15,881 bases of DNA from an uncultured Clostridia bacterium (GTDB lineage Bacteria; Bacillota; Clostridia; Christensenellales; Borkfalkiaceae), in NCBI GenBank assembly GCA_947632165.1, contig CANROI010000013.1, positions 1 through 15,881 of the forward strand, in the 5' to 3' direction. Position numbers and translations under genes: made by a program. The notes under the pieces are model-generated. The model did not search any database. It worked only from the letters and a program-made list of their open reading frames with translations, and had not been told where the DNA came from. Positions within the stretch are counted from its first letter, which is position 1. Each line of letters begins with the position of its first letter. Positions 1 to 8,119 of this stretch are shown in pieces.

Positions 1-1
1 T

Positions 2-1207
2 CTTGCGGGGCTGTTCATTCTCCCTTGGAAAAGGCGCAGAACGTACTTTCTTCTGCGGTTTTTGCTCTCTTCCGCCGTCTACTTCGCCGTGGGGATCTTC
101 TTGCCCGCGGTCATGCCGTGGTACTATCTCTACATGTTCCTCATTTACCTCGCCTTGATGCAGATCGGCTTTTCGCTGGATCCCATCGAGTGCCTGTTTT
201 TCGGCTGTAACATCTACTGTTTCCAATTCATCGTGAGCGATCTCTCCTATGCGGTCAATTTCGGCTTGCTTCTGGCGGGGTCGGATAGTTTTGTACCGCT
301 CTATGTTACGGCTTATGTCCTGCTCGCGGGCGGCGGCGCGGCGCTCCGGTATTGGTACTTCCGCAAGTTGGGCTCCGGGAAGATCCGCATCAACAGCCCG
401 CTCGTGCTCTTTGCGGTGTTCATCTTTCTGGTCGTCTCGGTGTTTCTCACCCACTACATCCCGCTCGCGATCGGGTATGAAGACCTTGCGGCGCATGCCT
501 ATGTCAAGCTCTTTGCCGCGCTGTTCGGGGGCGCCATCCTGATGGTGAACGTGATGAACAACCGCAATACGGAACTCAACCGCGATAAGCAGATCCTGCA
601 GCTCCTTCTGCAGAAGGACAAAGAGGAGTATGAGCGCGCCCGCCTCAACGAGGAGCAGCTCAACATCAAGTATCACGACATGAAGAAGGCGGCGCGGCTC
701 GGGATCCGCGACGAGGATGAGCAGACGGAGATCCCGCACCGCTATTTTACGGGCAACCGCGCGCTCGATATCATCTTGGGCGCCGAGTCGCTGGTGTGCG
801 AGAAGAACGGGATCCGCCTCCTCTGCACCGCCGACGGCGAGCTTCTGAATACGCTGCAGATGCGTTCTTATCACATCTATTCGATGATGAGCAACCTCCT
901 CGACAACGCCGTCGAGAGCCTCGTCAAAGTTCCCGACGGCGGAAAGCGCGAGATCCGCATGTCCGTGCAGCGCAGGGGCGGAATGTGCGTCATCGAGGTG
1001 CAGAATTTCACCGCGGACGCCCCCGTCATCCGGGACGAGCTTCCGCAGACGACGAAATCGGACCGCGAGAACCACGGCTTCGGGAGCAAGAGCGTCCGCC
1101 ATATCGCGGAGACCTACGGCGGGTCGGTGCGGTTCTCGGTCGAGGATTCCATCTTCACCGCGCTCGTCGTACTGCCGCTGCCCGAGCGCAAGATTGCGGC
1201 AAATTGA
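2..1207 (+). CDS. GHKL sensor histidine kinase, AgrC/VirS-like (5' end missing)
   Basis: Membrane sensor kinase whose cytoplasmic part would autophosphorylate on His and pass phosphate to a response regulator. The frame is open to the window edge at base 2 and hydrophobic codons continue upstream of the first in-frame TTG (62), so the true start lies outside; 401 residues are visible. Residues ~1-190 are several hydrophobic membrane segments, followed by a charged linker (NRDKQILQLLLQKDKEEYER) likely to form a dimerising helix. The phosphoacceptor motif KYHDMKK has His225 (visible numbering), the N-box NLLDNAVES has Asn302, and the G-box HGFGSKSV lies at 358-365, all typical of the HATPase_c_5/GHKL group. 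Known members pair with LytTR-type regulators and often sense peptides; a regulator would be expected upstream. It may regulate the acylation operon that follows, but that is inference from position only. Confidence 0.88.
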   Translation, partial: LAGLFILPWKRRRTYFLLRFLLSSAVYFAVGIFLPAVMPWYYLYMFLIYLALMQIGFSLDPIECLFFGCNIYCFQFIVSDLSYAVNFGLLLAGSDSFVPLYVTAYVLLAGGGAALRYWYFRKLGSGKIRINSPLVLFAVFIFLVVSVFLTHYIPLAIGYEDLAAHAYVKLFAALFGGAILMVNVMNNRNTELNRDKQILQLLLQKDKEEYERARLNEEQLNIKYHDMKKAARLGIRDEDEQTEIPHRYFTGNRALDIILGAESLVCEKNGIRLLCTADGELLNTLQMRSYHIYSMMSNLLDNAVESLVKVPDGGKREIRMSVQRRGGMCVIEVQNFTADAPVIRDELPQTTKSDRENHGFGSKSVRHIAETYGGSVRFSVEDSIFTALVVLPLPERKIAAN

Positions 1208-1221
1208 ACCGGAATTTCCCC

Positions 1222-1259
1222 GCGGTGCGTTTTGCCTCTTGACAACGCACCGCTTTTGT
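1222..1259 (+). terminator. Rho-independent terminator of the kinase gene
   Basis: A perfect 10-bp inverted repeat (GCGGTGCGTT at 1222-1231 with AACGCACCGC at 1244-1253) encloses a 12-nt loop and is followed by TTTTGT. It begins 15 nt after the kinase stop codon. Its loop and descending arm overlap the next gene's promoter, so the same palindrome could also act as an operator. Confidence 0.75.
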
Positions 1260-1267
1260 CGTACAAT
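1239..1267 (+). promoter_or_regulatory. Sigma-A type promoter for the acylation operon
   Basis: A consensus -35 box TTGACA (1239-1244) is separated by exactly 17 nt from TACAAT (1262-1267), one mismatch from the -10 consensus. Transcription would start near 1274, giving a leader of about 22 nt before the ATG at 1297. The -35 box lies in the loop of the upstream terminator hairpin. Confidence 0.8.
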
Positions 1268-1296
1268 AAATCTATACGAATGTGAGAGTTTCAACC

Positions 1297-2772
1297 ATGG
1301 AGAACACGCAAGGGTTTCATCTTTCCGACCGCTCCGTCTATGCCTATCTCGAGGAGAATGCGCGCCTGAGGGGGGAGCGGGTTGCCTATCTGAGCGAGGA
1401 CGAGCGCTACACCTGGCGGGAAGCGTTTTGCATCTACCGCCACATTCTCCGCACCCTCCGCGGAAACGGGGTGGGCGCCGGAAAGCGCATTGCGGTGGGC
1501 GCGGGGCGCAATCTCGATACGCCGCTCTTTCTCTTTGCGGCGCTCGGGACGGGCGCGCTCGTCATGACGTTCGACCCTGCGGGAGAGAGCGGTCCCGTCT
1601 CCGATTTCATTCTCAAACGGCGCGGAGACGGCCTCTGGGAACTCTCGGGCGAGGCATGTTGCACGATCGATAAGCGCGCGGGGCTCTCCTGCGACTGCGG
1701 CGAATGCGCACCCCTGACCTGCAGCCCCGAAAGGCCCGCGTTCGTGTTCTTTACGTCCGGTTCCACGGGGGAGAGCAAAGGGGTCGTGCTCACCGAGTAC
1801 GGCATGCTCAACAACACCAAGAACCAGGTCGTCGGCTCGGGCGGGACGGAGGAGGACATCACGCTGCTCGTCGTGCCCCTGCATCACATCTTCGGGATCG
1901 CCATCATTTTGGGGCACCTTTCGGGCGGCTCTGCGCTCGCTTGCCCCAAGAGCAGGGAACCCGACCATGTCCTCGATTTCATCGAACGTTTCCGCTGCAC
2001 CCGTTTCGACAGCGTTCCCACCTACTACCTCATGCTCGCGGAGGCGCAGACCCGCCGTCCGCGCGATCTGAGTTCCCTCAGGCTCGGGATCATCGCGGGG
2101 GGCACCTACACCCGCGGGCAGTTCCTCGCCATCGAGCGGGCGCTCGGCCTGAAGCTCTATCCCTCCTACGGCATGACGGAGACCTCTACGGTCATCTGTT
2201 TCCTCGGGAAAGAGGGGAGCGAAGAGGCGCGGAGCGGCACCGTGGGGCCCTTCATGCAGGGCATCGACGGCGTGCTCAAGAAGGAGGACGGAGATAGGCC
2301 CGTGCGCGTCGGCGAAGTGGGGGAAGTCTGCGTGCGCGGATATTGCCTCACGCTCGGCTATTTGGGCGCAGACGGCAGCCTCTCCCTTCCGCTCGACGAA
2401 GAGGGCTATTTCCACACGGGCGACCTCGCGCGCCTCTGCGAAGGCGGGGCGCTCGCCATCGTCGGACGGTGCAAAGAAATCATCATCCGCGGCGGGGAGA
2501 ATCTCTCGCCGCGCCATATCGAGAGCAAACTGTTGGAAGTCCTGGGCGTCAGAGACGCCTGTGTGGTGGGCATTCCAAGCGAAAAGTACGGCGAAGAGGT
2601 GGGGGCGTGCGTGGTCTCCGATCTTTCGGCAGAGGAGATCCGCTCCGCTCTGCGCCTGAAGAAGGGGGAGATGCCCGCAAAACTCTGCGTTGCGGAGAAG
2701 ATCCCGCTCTTGCCCACGGGCAAGCCGGATAAGGCGGCGGTACTCGCGCTTCTTTCGGAGCGCGGCGAATAA
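1297..2772 (+). CDS. AMP-forming acyl ligase (acyl-CoA/acyl-carrier synthetase family)
   Basis: Adenylate-forming enzyme of 491 residues, expected to activate a carboxylic acid with ATP and load it on CoA or a carrier thiol in the cytoplasm. Visible family motifs: P-loop TSGSTGESKG (153-162), YGMTET (291-296), HTGDL (373-377), GRCKEIIIRGGEN (390-402), and LLPTGKPDK with the adenylation Lys476. YGMTET and the PTYYLML segment resemble acyl-CoA ligases more than DltA. I chose ATG 1297 over the in-frame GTG at 1282: GAGAG at 1284-1288 is well spaced for it, and the GTG would sit only ~8 nt from the predicted transcription start. The region before the P-loop is short and includes a Cys-rich stretch (CDCGECAPLTC) that I cannot interpret. 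First gene of an operon with an MBOAT and two SGNH proteins, so it probably supplies their acyl donor; the acid is unknown. Confidence 0.88.
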   Translation: MENTQGFHLSDRSVYAYLEENARLRGERVAYLSEDERYTWREAFCIYRHILRTLRGNGVGAGKRIAVGAGRNLDTPLFLFAALGTGALVMTFDPAGESGPVSDFILKRRGDGLWELSGEACCTIDKRAGLSCDCGECAPLTCSPERPAFVFFTSGSTGESKGVVLTEYGMLNNTKNQVVGSGGTEEDITLLVVPLHHIFGIAIILGHLSGGSALACPKSREPDHVLDFIERFRCTRFDSVPTYYLMLAEAQTRRPRDLSSLRLGIIAGGTYTRGQFLAIERALGLKLYPSYGMTETSTVICFLGKEGSEEARSGTVGPFMQGIDGVLKKEDGDRPVRVGEVGEVCVRGYCLTLGYLGADGSLSLPLDEEGYFHTGDLARLCEGGALAIVGRCKEIIIRGGENLSPRHIESKLLEVLGVRDACVVGIPSEKYGEEVGACVVSDLSAEEIRSALRLKKGEMPAKLCVAEKIPLLPTGKPDKAAVLALLSERGE

Positions 2773-2787
2773 GGGACGGGTGAAGAG

Positions 2788-3027
2788 ATGGAAGTGCTTC
2801 TTACACCTTCGATCATCTGCGGATACGGGCTTGCGCTTGCGCTCCTCATCTTCGAGCTGCGCACTTCGAGCACAGGCTGGCTTTTGCCTGCCGTTTCCGC
2901 GGCGATCGCCGTCTCCGTCACCGTCCTCGCCTTTCTCGCGGGCGCGACGCTCGGCGAGATCGCGCTCGTCGCCATGATCTTTGTGCTCGTCGCGCTTGCG
3001 GCGTATAAGCGAAGGGGGGACAAATGA
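2788..3027 (+). CDS. Small hydrophobic membrane protein, 79 aa
   Basis: I do not recognise a firm family. The protein is almost entirely hydrophobic, with probable membrane helices at about residues 4-22, 29-50 and 54-72 and a basic tail (YKRRGDK) that should be cytoplasmic. The Glu at the end of helix 1 (IFELRTSSTGWLLP) faintly resembles the start of NfeD-like proteins, a weak similarity. It starts 15 nt after the ligase stop, behind AGGGA at 2772-2776, and its stop overlaps the MBOAT start by 4 nt (ATGA), so the two are probably translationally coupled. By position it is a candidate small partner of the MBOAT, as DltX is in Dlt systems, although DltX normally has one helix. The coupling and the clean reading frame argue that it is a real gene. 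Confidence 0.72.
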   Translation: MEVLLTPSIICGYGLALALLIFELRTSSTGWLLPAVSAAIAVSVTVLAFLAGATLGEIALVAMIFVLVALAAYKRRGDK

Positions 3028-4511
3028 GTTTCAATTCCCTCCTGTTCCTTGCATTTTTCCCCATTGTGGCGCTGGTCCACCGTTTTTTGCCTGCCAAACT
3101 GCGCTGGATCTGGCTGCTCGCCGCGAGCTACTGCTTCTATATGAGCTGGAACGCGGCGCTCGTCTTTCTCATCTTGGGGACGACGCTCGTCTCCTATCTT
3201 GCGGGGCTGCTCATCGCCCGCACCCAAAAGAAGGGGGTCAAGCGGTTCTGGCTCGTTCTCACGCTCGTCGTCTGCCTCGGCACGCTGGCGTTTTTCAAGT
3301 ATATCAACTTTCTGCTCTCTTCCGTCATCGGGTTTTTGAATCTCTTCTCGCTCGGGCTCGACCCGATCACGCTGAACGTGATCCTGCCCGTGGGGATCTC
3401 CTTCTATACCTTCCAGACGCTCTCCTATGTCATCGACGTCTACCGCGGGAAATTCCCGCCCGAGCGGCATTTCGGCTACTATGCGCTCTTCGTGAGCTTT
3501 TTCCCGCAGCTTGTCGCGGGGCCCATCGAGCGTCCCGAGAATCTTCTGCCCCAGCTCCGTGCGGCGGGCAAGGGGAGCGCGGAGGACGTTCAGACGGGGC
3601 TCAGATTCATGCTCTACGGTTTTTTCAAGAAAATCGCGGTCGCCGATTTCGTCGGCGGATTCGTCACCTCCGCTTTTTCGGAGATCGGGGCGAACAACGG
3701 GCTCTCCCTTTGGGCGGCGGCGATCTTATTCACCGTGCAGATCTACTGCGATTTTTCGGGCTATTCCGACATTGCGACCGGCTGCGCCCGCATCATGGGC
3801 ATCAAGCTCATGAAGAACTTCGACCGTCCCTTCCTTGCGACGAGCATCCGGGAGTACGGGCGCAGATGGCACATCTCGCTCAATTCCTGGTTCATGGAGT
3901 ACGTCTACTTCCCCCTCGGCGGGAGCCGCCGCGGGAAGGTGCGCAAATACCTCAACATCCTCATCGTCTTTACGCTGAGCGGGCTTTGGCACGGCGCCTC
4001 GTGGACGTTCGTCATCTGGGGCGCGCTCATCGGCGTCTACACGGTCATCGAGGACCTCTTGCGCCCGCTTTGGCACAAGGCGCGGGATAAGTGGAAAATC
4101 GACACGGACAACGCGTTCGTCAAGCTCTTGCGGAGGTGCATTCTCGCCCTCATGATCGGGTTCACGAGCGTGTTTTTCCGCGCGCAGTCCGTCTCGGACG
4201 CCTTTCTGATCGTATCCAAGCTCTTTACCGATTGGAGCTTCGGCGGCGGCTATTTGGCGGAGACGTTTGCGGCGCTCTCGCTGGACCTTACGGGGCTTGT
4301 CCGCCTCGTCCTCGCGCTCGTGCTCGTGGCGGTCGGCTATTACATCTGTTTCCCGCGCGAAAACGACCTGTTTTCGCCCTCGGCAAAGGGCGTTTCCGTG
4401 GAGGCGCTGCGCTGCTGCGTCTGCTTCTTCATGGTCGCGCTCGTTGCGCTCGTCTGGCTCGAGGCGCTCTCTTCGGGCACGGGCAGCGCGTTCCTGTATT
4501 TTCAGTTTTAG
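3024..4511 (+). CDS. MBOAT O-acyltransferase, DltB/AlgI-like
   Basis: Multi-spanning membrane acyltransferase of 495 residues, the usual size for DltB/AlgI. Known members move an activated acyl group across the membrane and hand it to an exported polymer or partner protein. Signature segments: CDFSGYSDIATG (242-253), YGRRWHISLNSWF with His283 (278-290), YFPLGGSRRGK, and SGLWHG with the invariant catalytic His323. Many hydrophobic helices fill both ends. A strong SD (AAGGGGGG) precedes the ATG, which overlaps the small membrane gene by 4 nt; the next gene follows after 9 nt. The ligase upstream and SGNH proteins downstream point to O-acylation of a cell-wall or surface polysaccharide. Neither the polymer nor the acyl group can be read from sequence. 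Family is near certain; calling it DltB or AlgI would overreach. Confidence 0.93.
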   Translation: MSFNSLLFLAFFPIVALVHRFLPAKLRWIWLLAASYCFYMSWNAALVFLILGTTLVSYLAGLLIARTQKKGVKRFWLVLTLVVCLGTLAFFKYINFLLSSVIGFLNLFSLGLDPITLNVILPVGISFYTFQTLSYVIDVYRGKFPPERHFGYYALFVSFFPQLVAGPIERPENLLPQLRAAGKGSAEDVQTGLRFMLYGFFKKIAVADFVGGFVTSAFSEIGANNGLSLWAAAILFTVQIYCDFSGYSDIATGCARIMGIKLMKNFDRPFLATSIREYGRRWHISLNSWFMEYVYFPLGGSRRGKVRKYLNILIVFTLSGLWHGASWTFVIWGALIGVYTVIEDLLRPLWHKARDKWKIDTDNAFVKLLRRCILALMIGFTSVFFRAQSVSDAFLIVSKLFTDWSFGGGYLAETFAALSLDLTGLVRLVLALVLVAVGYYICFPRENDLFSPSAKGVSVEALRCCVCFFMVALVALVWLEALSSGTGSAFLYFQF

Positions 4512-4520
4512 GAGGGGAGC

Positions 4521-5942
4521 ATGAAGAAACTCATCCTGAAAATTCTGATCGTCGCGCTGTTCCTGCTCGCGGTGCCGCTCTCCCTCCTCTTGGTCGGGTT
4601 CTGCACGCCGGCGCAGTACGGTGAAACATATTATGCCGAGCTCCCCGCCATGTACGAGCGGCTGAAGCGCGCGGAGGGAAAGCGCATTGTCGTCGTGGGA
4701 GGAAGCAGCGTCGCATTCGGCCTGCGCGGCGATCTCATGGAAGAAGCGTTCGAGGGCTACACCGTCTGCCCGTTCGGGCTCTACGGCTCCATCGGCACCA
4801 AGTTCATGATGGACCTTGCGAAAGACGAGATCCGCGAGGGCGACATCGTGCTCCTGCTCCCCGAACAGGGCGAGCAGTCGCTCTCCCTCTATTTCGGCGC
4901 GGAGCACGTTTTGAAGGCGGCAGACGGCCATTTCGGGCTTTTGAGCCATGTCGCCTATGAAGATCTCGGCAATCTCGCGGGCAGTTTTCCCGCATTTGTG
5001 AGCCAAAAATACGGCTACCTTCTTTCAGGGGAGCCACCCGTTCCGACCGATGTGTATGCACGCGCTTCGTTCGACGAAAACTGTATGCTCGTCTATGACC
5101 GGCCGTGCAACATCATGCAGGGCGGGGTCGCGCCCATGGAGGCGGATTTTGGCACGGACGTCGCCTCGGCGGAGTTTCTCGGCTACGTCAACGAGTTCGC
5201 CCGCACGCTCACGCGGCGAGGCGCGCAGGTGCTGTTCGGCTTCGCTCCCCTCAACGTCGCGAGCCTGCGGGCGGGGACGGAGGAGAGCATGATCGAAGCC
5301 TATCGCGCCCATCTTGCGGAACAGCTTTGCTGCGAAGTGATGGGCACGCCGCTCGACTATCTGTTCGAACGGGAGTGGTTCTACGACAGCAACGTCCACT
5401 GCAATTCCGCGGGCGCCGTCGTGTATACCCGCCGTCTCGTACGCGATCTCAAGGGCTGCCTCGGCGACGATTCCCCGACGGAGATCGAACTGCCCGAAAA
5501 GCCGCCGCTTCCCGCGCCCGAAGAGGAGGAGGGGGACGACGTCCATGCCGGCATGTTCCTCTATGAGGCGGACGGCGACGGGCTCCGCATCGTGGGAATG
5601 ACGGAGGAGGGGAAGGCGCTCGTTTCGGTGACGGTGCCCGTCCGCGCACAGGGCAAGCGGGTGACCGGCTTTTCTGCGGAGACGTTTGCGGGCAACTCCG
5701 TCGTCGAGGAGATCTGCCTGCAATCCAACATCCGCAGCATCGAGGACGGCAGCTTTGCGGGCTGTTCTGCCCTGAAGAAGCTCCGCATGGCGCCCGGGCA
5801 GGAGCCGGGCCGCTGCAATGTGTTCTTTGCACTCACGGAGGGCGCGCCTTATATGAAAGTCTACGTCGAGCGCGCCTTGCTCTCGGCGTATGCCAACGAT
5901 TATTTCTGGTCGCGCTATGCCGACCGTCTTGTGGGGTACTGA
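4521..5942 (+). CDS. Exported SGNH-like acyltransferase partner with C-terminal leucine-rich repeat
   Basis: Protein of 473 residues with an N-terminal hydrophobic segment (~4-26) that should anchor or export it. An SGNH/DltD-AlgJ-like domain follows (~50-315): block I VVVGGSSVAFG places the candidate nucleophile at Ser62, and FYDSNVHCN places a candidate Asp289/His293 pair near the domain end. A Pro/Glu-rich linker (~317-343) leads to a C-terminal module at ~381-424 with the pattern of BspA-type LRR_5 repeats (FSAETFAG...IRSIEDGSFAGCSALKKL). In known systems such a protein works outside the membrane with the MBOAT, transferring the acyl group to the final polymer. AGGAGG at 4510-4515 overlaps the MBOAT stop and fixes this start. 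The LRR is unusual for DltD/AlgJ and may bind a surface ligand. Overall family similarity is inferred from motifs, not an alignment. Confidence 0.78.
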   Translation: MKKLILKILIVALFLLAVPLSLLLVGFCTPAQYGETYYAELPAMYERLKRAEGKRIVVVGGSSVAFGLRGDLMEEAFEGYTVCPFGLYGSIGTKFMMDLAKDEIREGDIVLLLPEQGEQSLSLYFGAEHVLKAADGHFGLLSHVAYEDLGNLAGSFPAFVSQKYGYLLSGEPPVPTDVYARASFDENCMLVYDRPCNIMQGGVAPMEADFGTDVASAEFLGYVNEFARTLTRRGAQVLFGFAPLNVASLRAGTEESMIEAYRAHLAEQLCCEVMGTPLDYLFEREWFYDSNVHCNSAGAVVYTRRLVRDLKGCLGDDSPTEIELPEKPPLPAPEEEEGDDVHAGMFLYEADGDGLRIVGMTEEGKALVSVTVPVRAQGKRVTGFSAETFAGNSVVEEICLQSNIRSIEDGSFAGCSALKKLRMAPGQEPGRCNVFFALTEGAPYMKVYVERALLSAYANDYFWSRYADRLVGY

Positions 5943-5944
5943 CG

Positions 5945-8023
5945 ATGAGGATCCGAAAGTATACGAAGATTGCGCTCGCGCTTGCCCTCGTGCTCGCTTG
6001 CCTCTGCGGCTGCGGCGGGGAGAAGCCCGAACGGCAATTCCGCGTCGTACTCACCGAGACGGAGCATGTCTTGTGCGAGGAGCGGGTCAAGACCGTCTCA
6101 AGCGGCGGCGACGCTGTATTTTCGCTCACCTTCGACAGAGGTTACGGCCTCGGCTCGGTGGACGGCAGGGACTGCCGCACCGTGGAGACGGAGCGCGGCG
6201 TCGATCTCATTGTGGAGAACGTGCGCTATTCCCGTACCATAGAGGTAGAAGCGCGGGAGCTTCCCGCCTCGTTCGAAGTTGCGCTCACGGGCGACTTCGA
6301 CGAGCGCCTCTTTTGCGCCGAGGGGGAAAACGCCGTCTTTGCGCTCGAGACGGGCACCGGGCGCCTTGCGGAAGTCGGCTACGCGGGCGGCTTCGAGATC
6401 CGCGAAGAGGGCGGGACCTCCTATCTGACGCTCAAGAAGGTCGACTCCGACCTTTCGGTCAAAGTAGAGCGGGGGAGCGGGGCGCTCAAAAATCTGTTCC
6501 CCGGCCAGCGCGCCGTGCGCTATGAACTCAACGGCGGCACTCTGAGAGAGGGCGGCGAAGCGCTCACCGTTGTGACCTTGCGCGATCAGCCGCGTGTGAA
6601 TACCCTGCGCGGGACGAATTATGCCGAGCGGGAGGGATACACACTTGTCGGCTGGAACAGCAAAGAGGACGGCTCGGGCGAGCACATCGGGCTCGGCAGC
6701 CGCGTCTTTGCGCCGTCCGCCGTCACGCTCTATGCGGAATGGGCGGCATGGAGCCCCGAAAGCTCTTTCATCTATGCCGAGATCAACGCGTCGCGCGTGG
6801 GCGCGCTCTATGCGGAGGAGGACAAGCGGACGCTCGACGAACTGATCGCAGAGCCCGCGGAGGGGGAGCGCGCCGCCGTGATCACGGGCTGCACCTGCGA
6901 GGACGAGGAGATCGTCCTCCCGGAGACGCTCGGCGGGTTGCCCGTCCTCGGGATCGCGGCAAACGCCATCACCTACCGGCATTCTCTGAAAAAGATCGTC
7001 TTTCCCGTCGGGCTGAAGTATGTTGCTTCGCTCGCCTTCGGCTACGACCGTGCGCTCTCGGAGGTCGTTCTCTTCGACGACCTCGAATATTTTTCGCCGA
7101 CCGCATTCGGCGTCGAAGCGTCTCCCTCCAAACTTCATCTCAACGCCGTTCTTCCGCCCGTCTATGGGACGATCGAGAACGGGCAGGTCGCGAACAAGAT
7201 CGAACTGTTGCTCCTTTCGTCGGAGCCGAAGCTGGTCCTCTTCGGCGGATGCGGGGTGTGGTACGGCGTCAATGCGGCACAGCTCGAAGCCGCGTACGGC
7301 GGGAAGTACGAGGTCTACAACATGGGCGTGATCGGCGGGACTTGCGCGCTCTATCAGATCGACCTCATCCGCGAGCTGCTTCATGCGGGCGACGTCTTCG
7401 TCCACATGCCAGAGCTCGCCTCTCCCTACCAGCTGCTCGCGCAGACGCAGTTCGATTCCCGCGTCTTTCTCTCGCTCGAAGCGGACTTCGATCTGCTCGC
7501 CCGGCTCGATCTCAACAGCTATACCGATGTCTGGAGCGGATTCGAAAGCTACCTCTCGGGGAAGCGGGTGTCGATGTCCGCCGACGACTACGTAGAGCAT
7601 ACCTATGAGGACTCTCTCGGCTACATGGGCAAGAGGGGAGATCTCCTCCTCGAGCGCCCCGGGCACTTCGAAAACGAGGGGAAGCCCTACACCTTCTTCG
7701 GCGCCGCAGACTTCCGCGGCTACAGAGCCATCGAGACCATGAAGACCGTCTATTCGGGCATCGCCGCGCGCGGCGTCAAGGTCGGATTCGGCTATGCGCC
7801 CATCAACGGCGACGGGCTCAACCGTCTCGACGGAGCGGCGCTCACCTCCCTCATCGAGGAGGGATTCGCCTCGCAAGAGATCCCCGCGCGCATTGTGATG
7901 GGCCTCGACGACTGCATCCTCGACAAGGCGGCATTTTACGACACCAACTACCACCTCTCGACCGACGGCGCGCGCTACTTCACCGATCAGCTCTTTATGT
8001 ATCTGCAGGCGGCGGGGATCTGA
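5945..8023 (+). CDS. Lipoprotein with Listeria-Bacteroides repeat, leucine-rich repeats and SGNH-like domain (Ser replaced by Cys)
   Basis: Protein of 692 residues starting 2 nt after the preceding stop. The N-terminus is a lipoprotein-type signal (ALALALVLACLCGCGG; candidate lipid Cys19 or Cys23). Residues ~191-267 match a Listeria-Bacteroides repeat (VRYELNGGT ... GYTLVGWNSKEDGSG ... VTLYAEW). Residues ~290-400 look like LRR_5 repeats (LPETLGGLPVLGIAANAI ... LKKIVFPVGLKYV). The C-terminal part resembles the SGNH domain of the gene before it: LVLFGGCGVWYG aligns with VVVGGSSVAFG and puts Cys436 where the nucleophilic Ser would be, while FYDTNYH (Asp666, His670) preserves the Asp/His motif. 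It could be a Cys-nucleophile acyltransferase, an acyl-transfer relay, or a non-catalytic binding partner. Residues 30-190 are not recognised. It acts outside the membrane with the MBOAT system, by operon position. Confidence 0.75.
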   Translation: MRIRKYTKIALALALVLACLCGCGGEKPERQFRVVLTETEHVLCEERVKTVSSGGDAVFSLTFDRGYGLGSVDGRDCRTVETERGVDLIVENVRYSRTIEVEARELPASFEVALTGDFDERLFCAEGENAVFALETGTGRLAEVGYAGGFEIREEGGTSYLTLKKVDSDLSVKVERGSGALKNLFPGQRAVRYELNGGTLREGGEALTVVTLRDQPRVNTLRGTNYAEREGYTLVGWNSKEDGSGEHIGLGSRVFAPSAVTLYAEWAAWSPESSFIYAEINASRVGALYAEEDKRTLDELIAEPAEGERAAVITGCTCEDEEIVLPETLGGLPVLGIAANAITYRHSLKKIVFPVGLKYVASLAFGYDRALSEVVLFDDLEYFSPTAFGVEASPSKLHLNAVLPPVYGTIENGQVANKIELLLLSSEPKLVLFGGCGVWYGVNAAQLEAAYGGKYEVYNMGVIGGTCALYQIDLIRELLHAGDVFVHMPELASPYQLLAQTQFDSRVFLSLEADFDLLARLDLNSYTDVWSGFESYLSGKRVSMSADDYVEHTYEDSLGYMGKRGDLLLERPGHFENEGKPYTFFGAADFRGYRAIETMKTVYSGIAARGVKVGFGYAPINGDGLNRLDGAALTSLIEEGFASQEIPARIVMGLDDCILDKAAFYDTNYHLSTDGARYFTDQLFMYLQAAGI

Positions 8024-8058
8024 GCGAAATCAAAATATTTAATAATATTGTACTAAAA

Positions 8059-8085
8059 GGGAGGCTGTGAGCCTCCCTGTTTCAG
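8059..8085 (+). terminator. Rho-independent terminator of the acylation operon
   Basis: A perfect 8-bp stem, GGGAGGCT (8059-8066) with AGCCTCCC (8070-8077), has a GTG loop and is followed by a T-rich tail (TGTTTCAGTCTGTTT). It lies 35 nt after the last stop codon of the operon. The T tract is interrupted, so it may leak. Confidence 0.8.
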
Positions 8086-8119
8086 TCTGTTTAAGAGATT
8101 TCCACAACGGCTTGTAAAG

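Noticed and set aside
62..64. TTG as the start of the kinase gene
   Set aside because: The same frame continues open and hydrophobic to base 2, so the start is outside the window.
1282..1284. GTG as the start of the ligase gene
   Set aside because: It would lie about 8 nt from the predicted transcription start and inside the SD-like GAGAG that serves ATG 1297.
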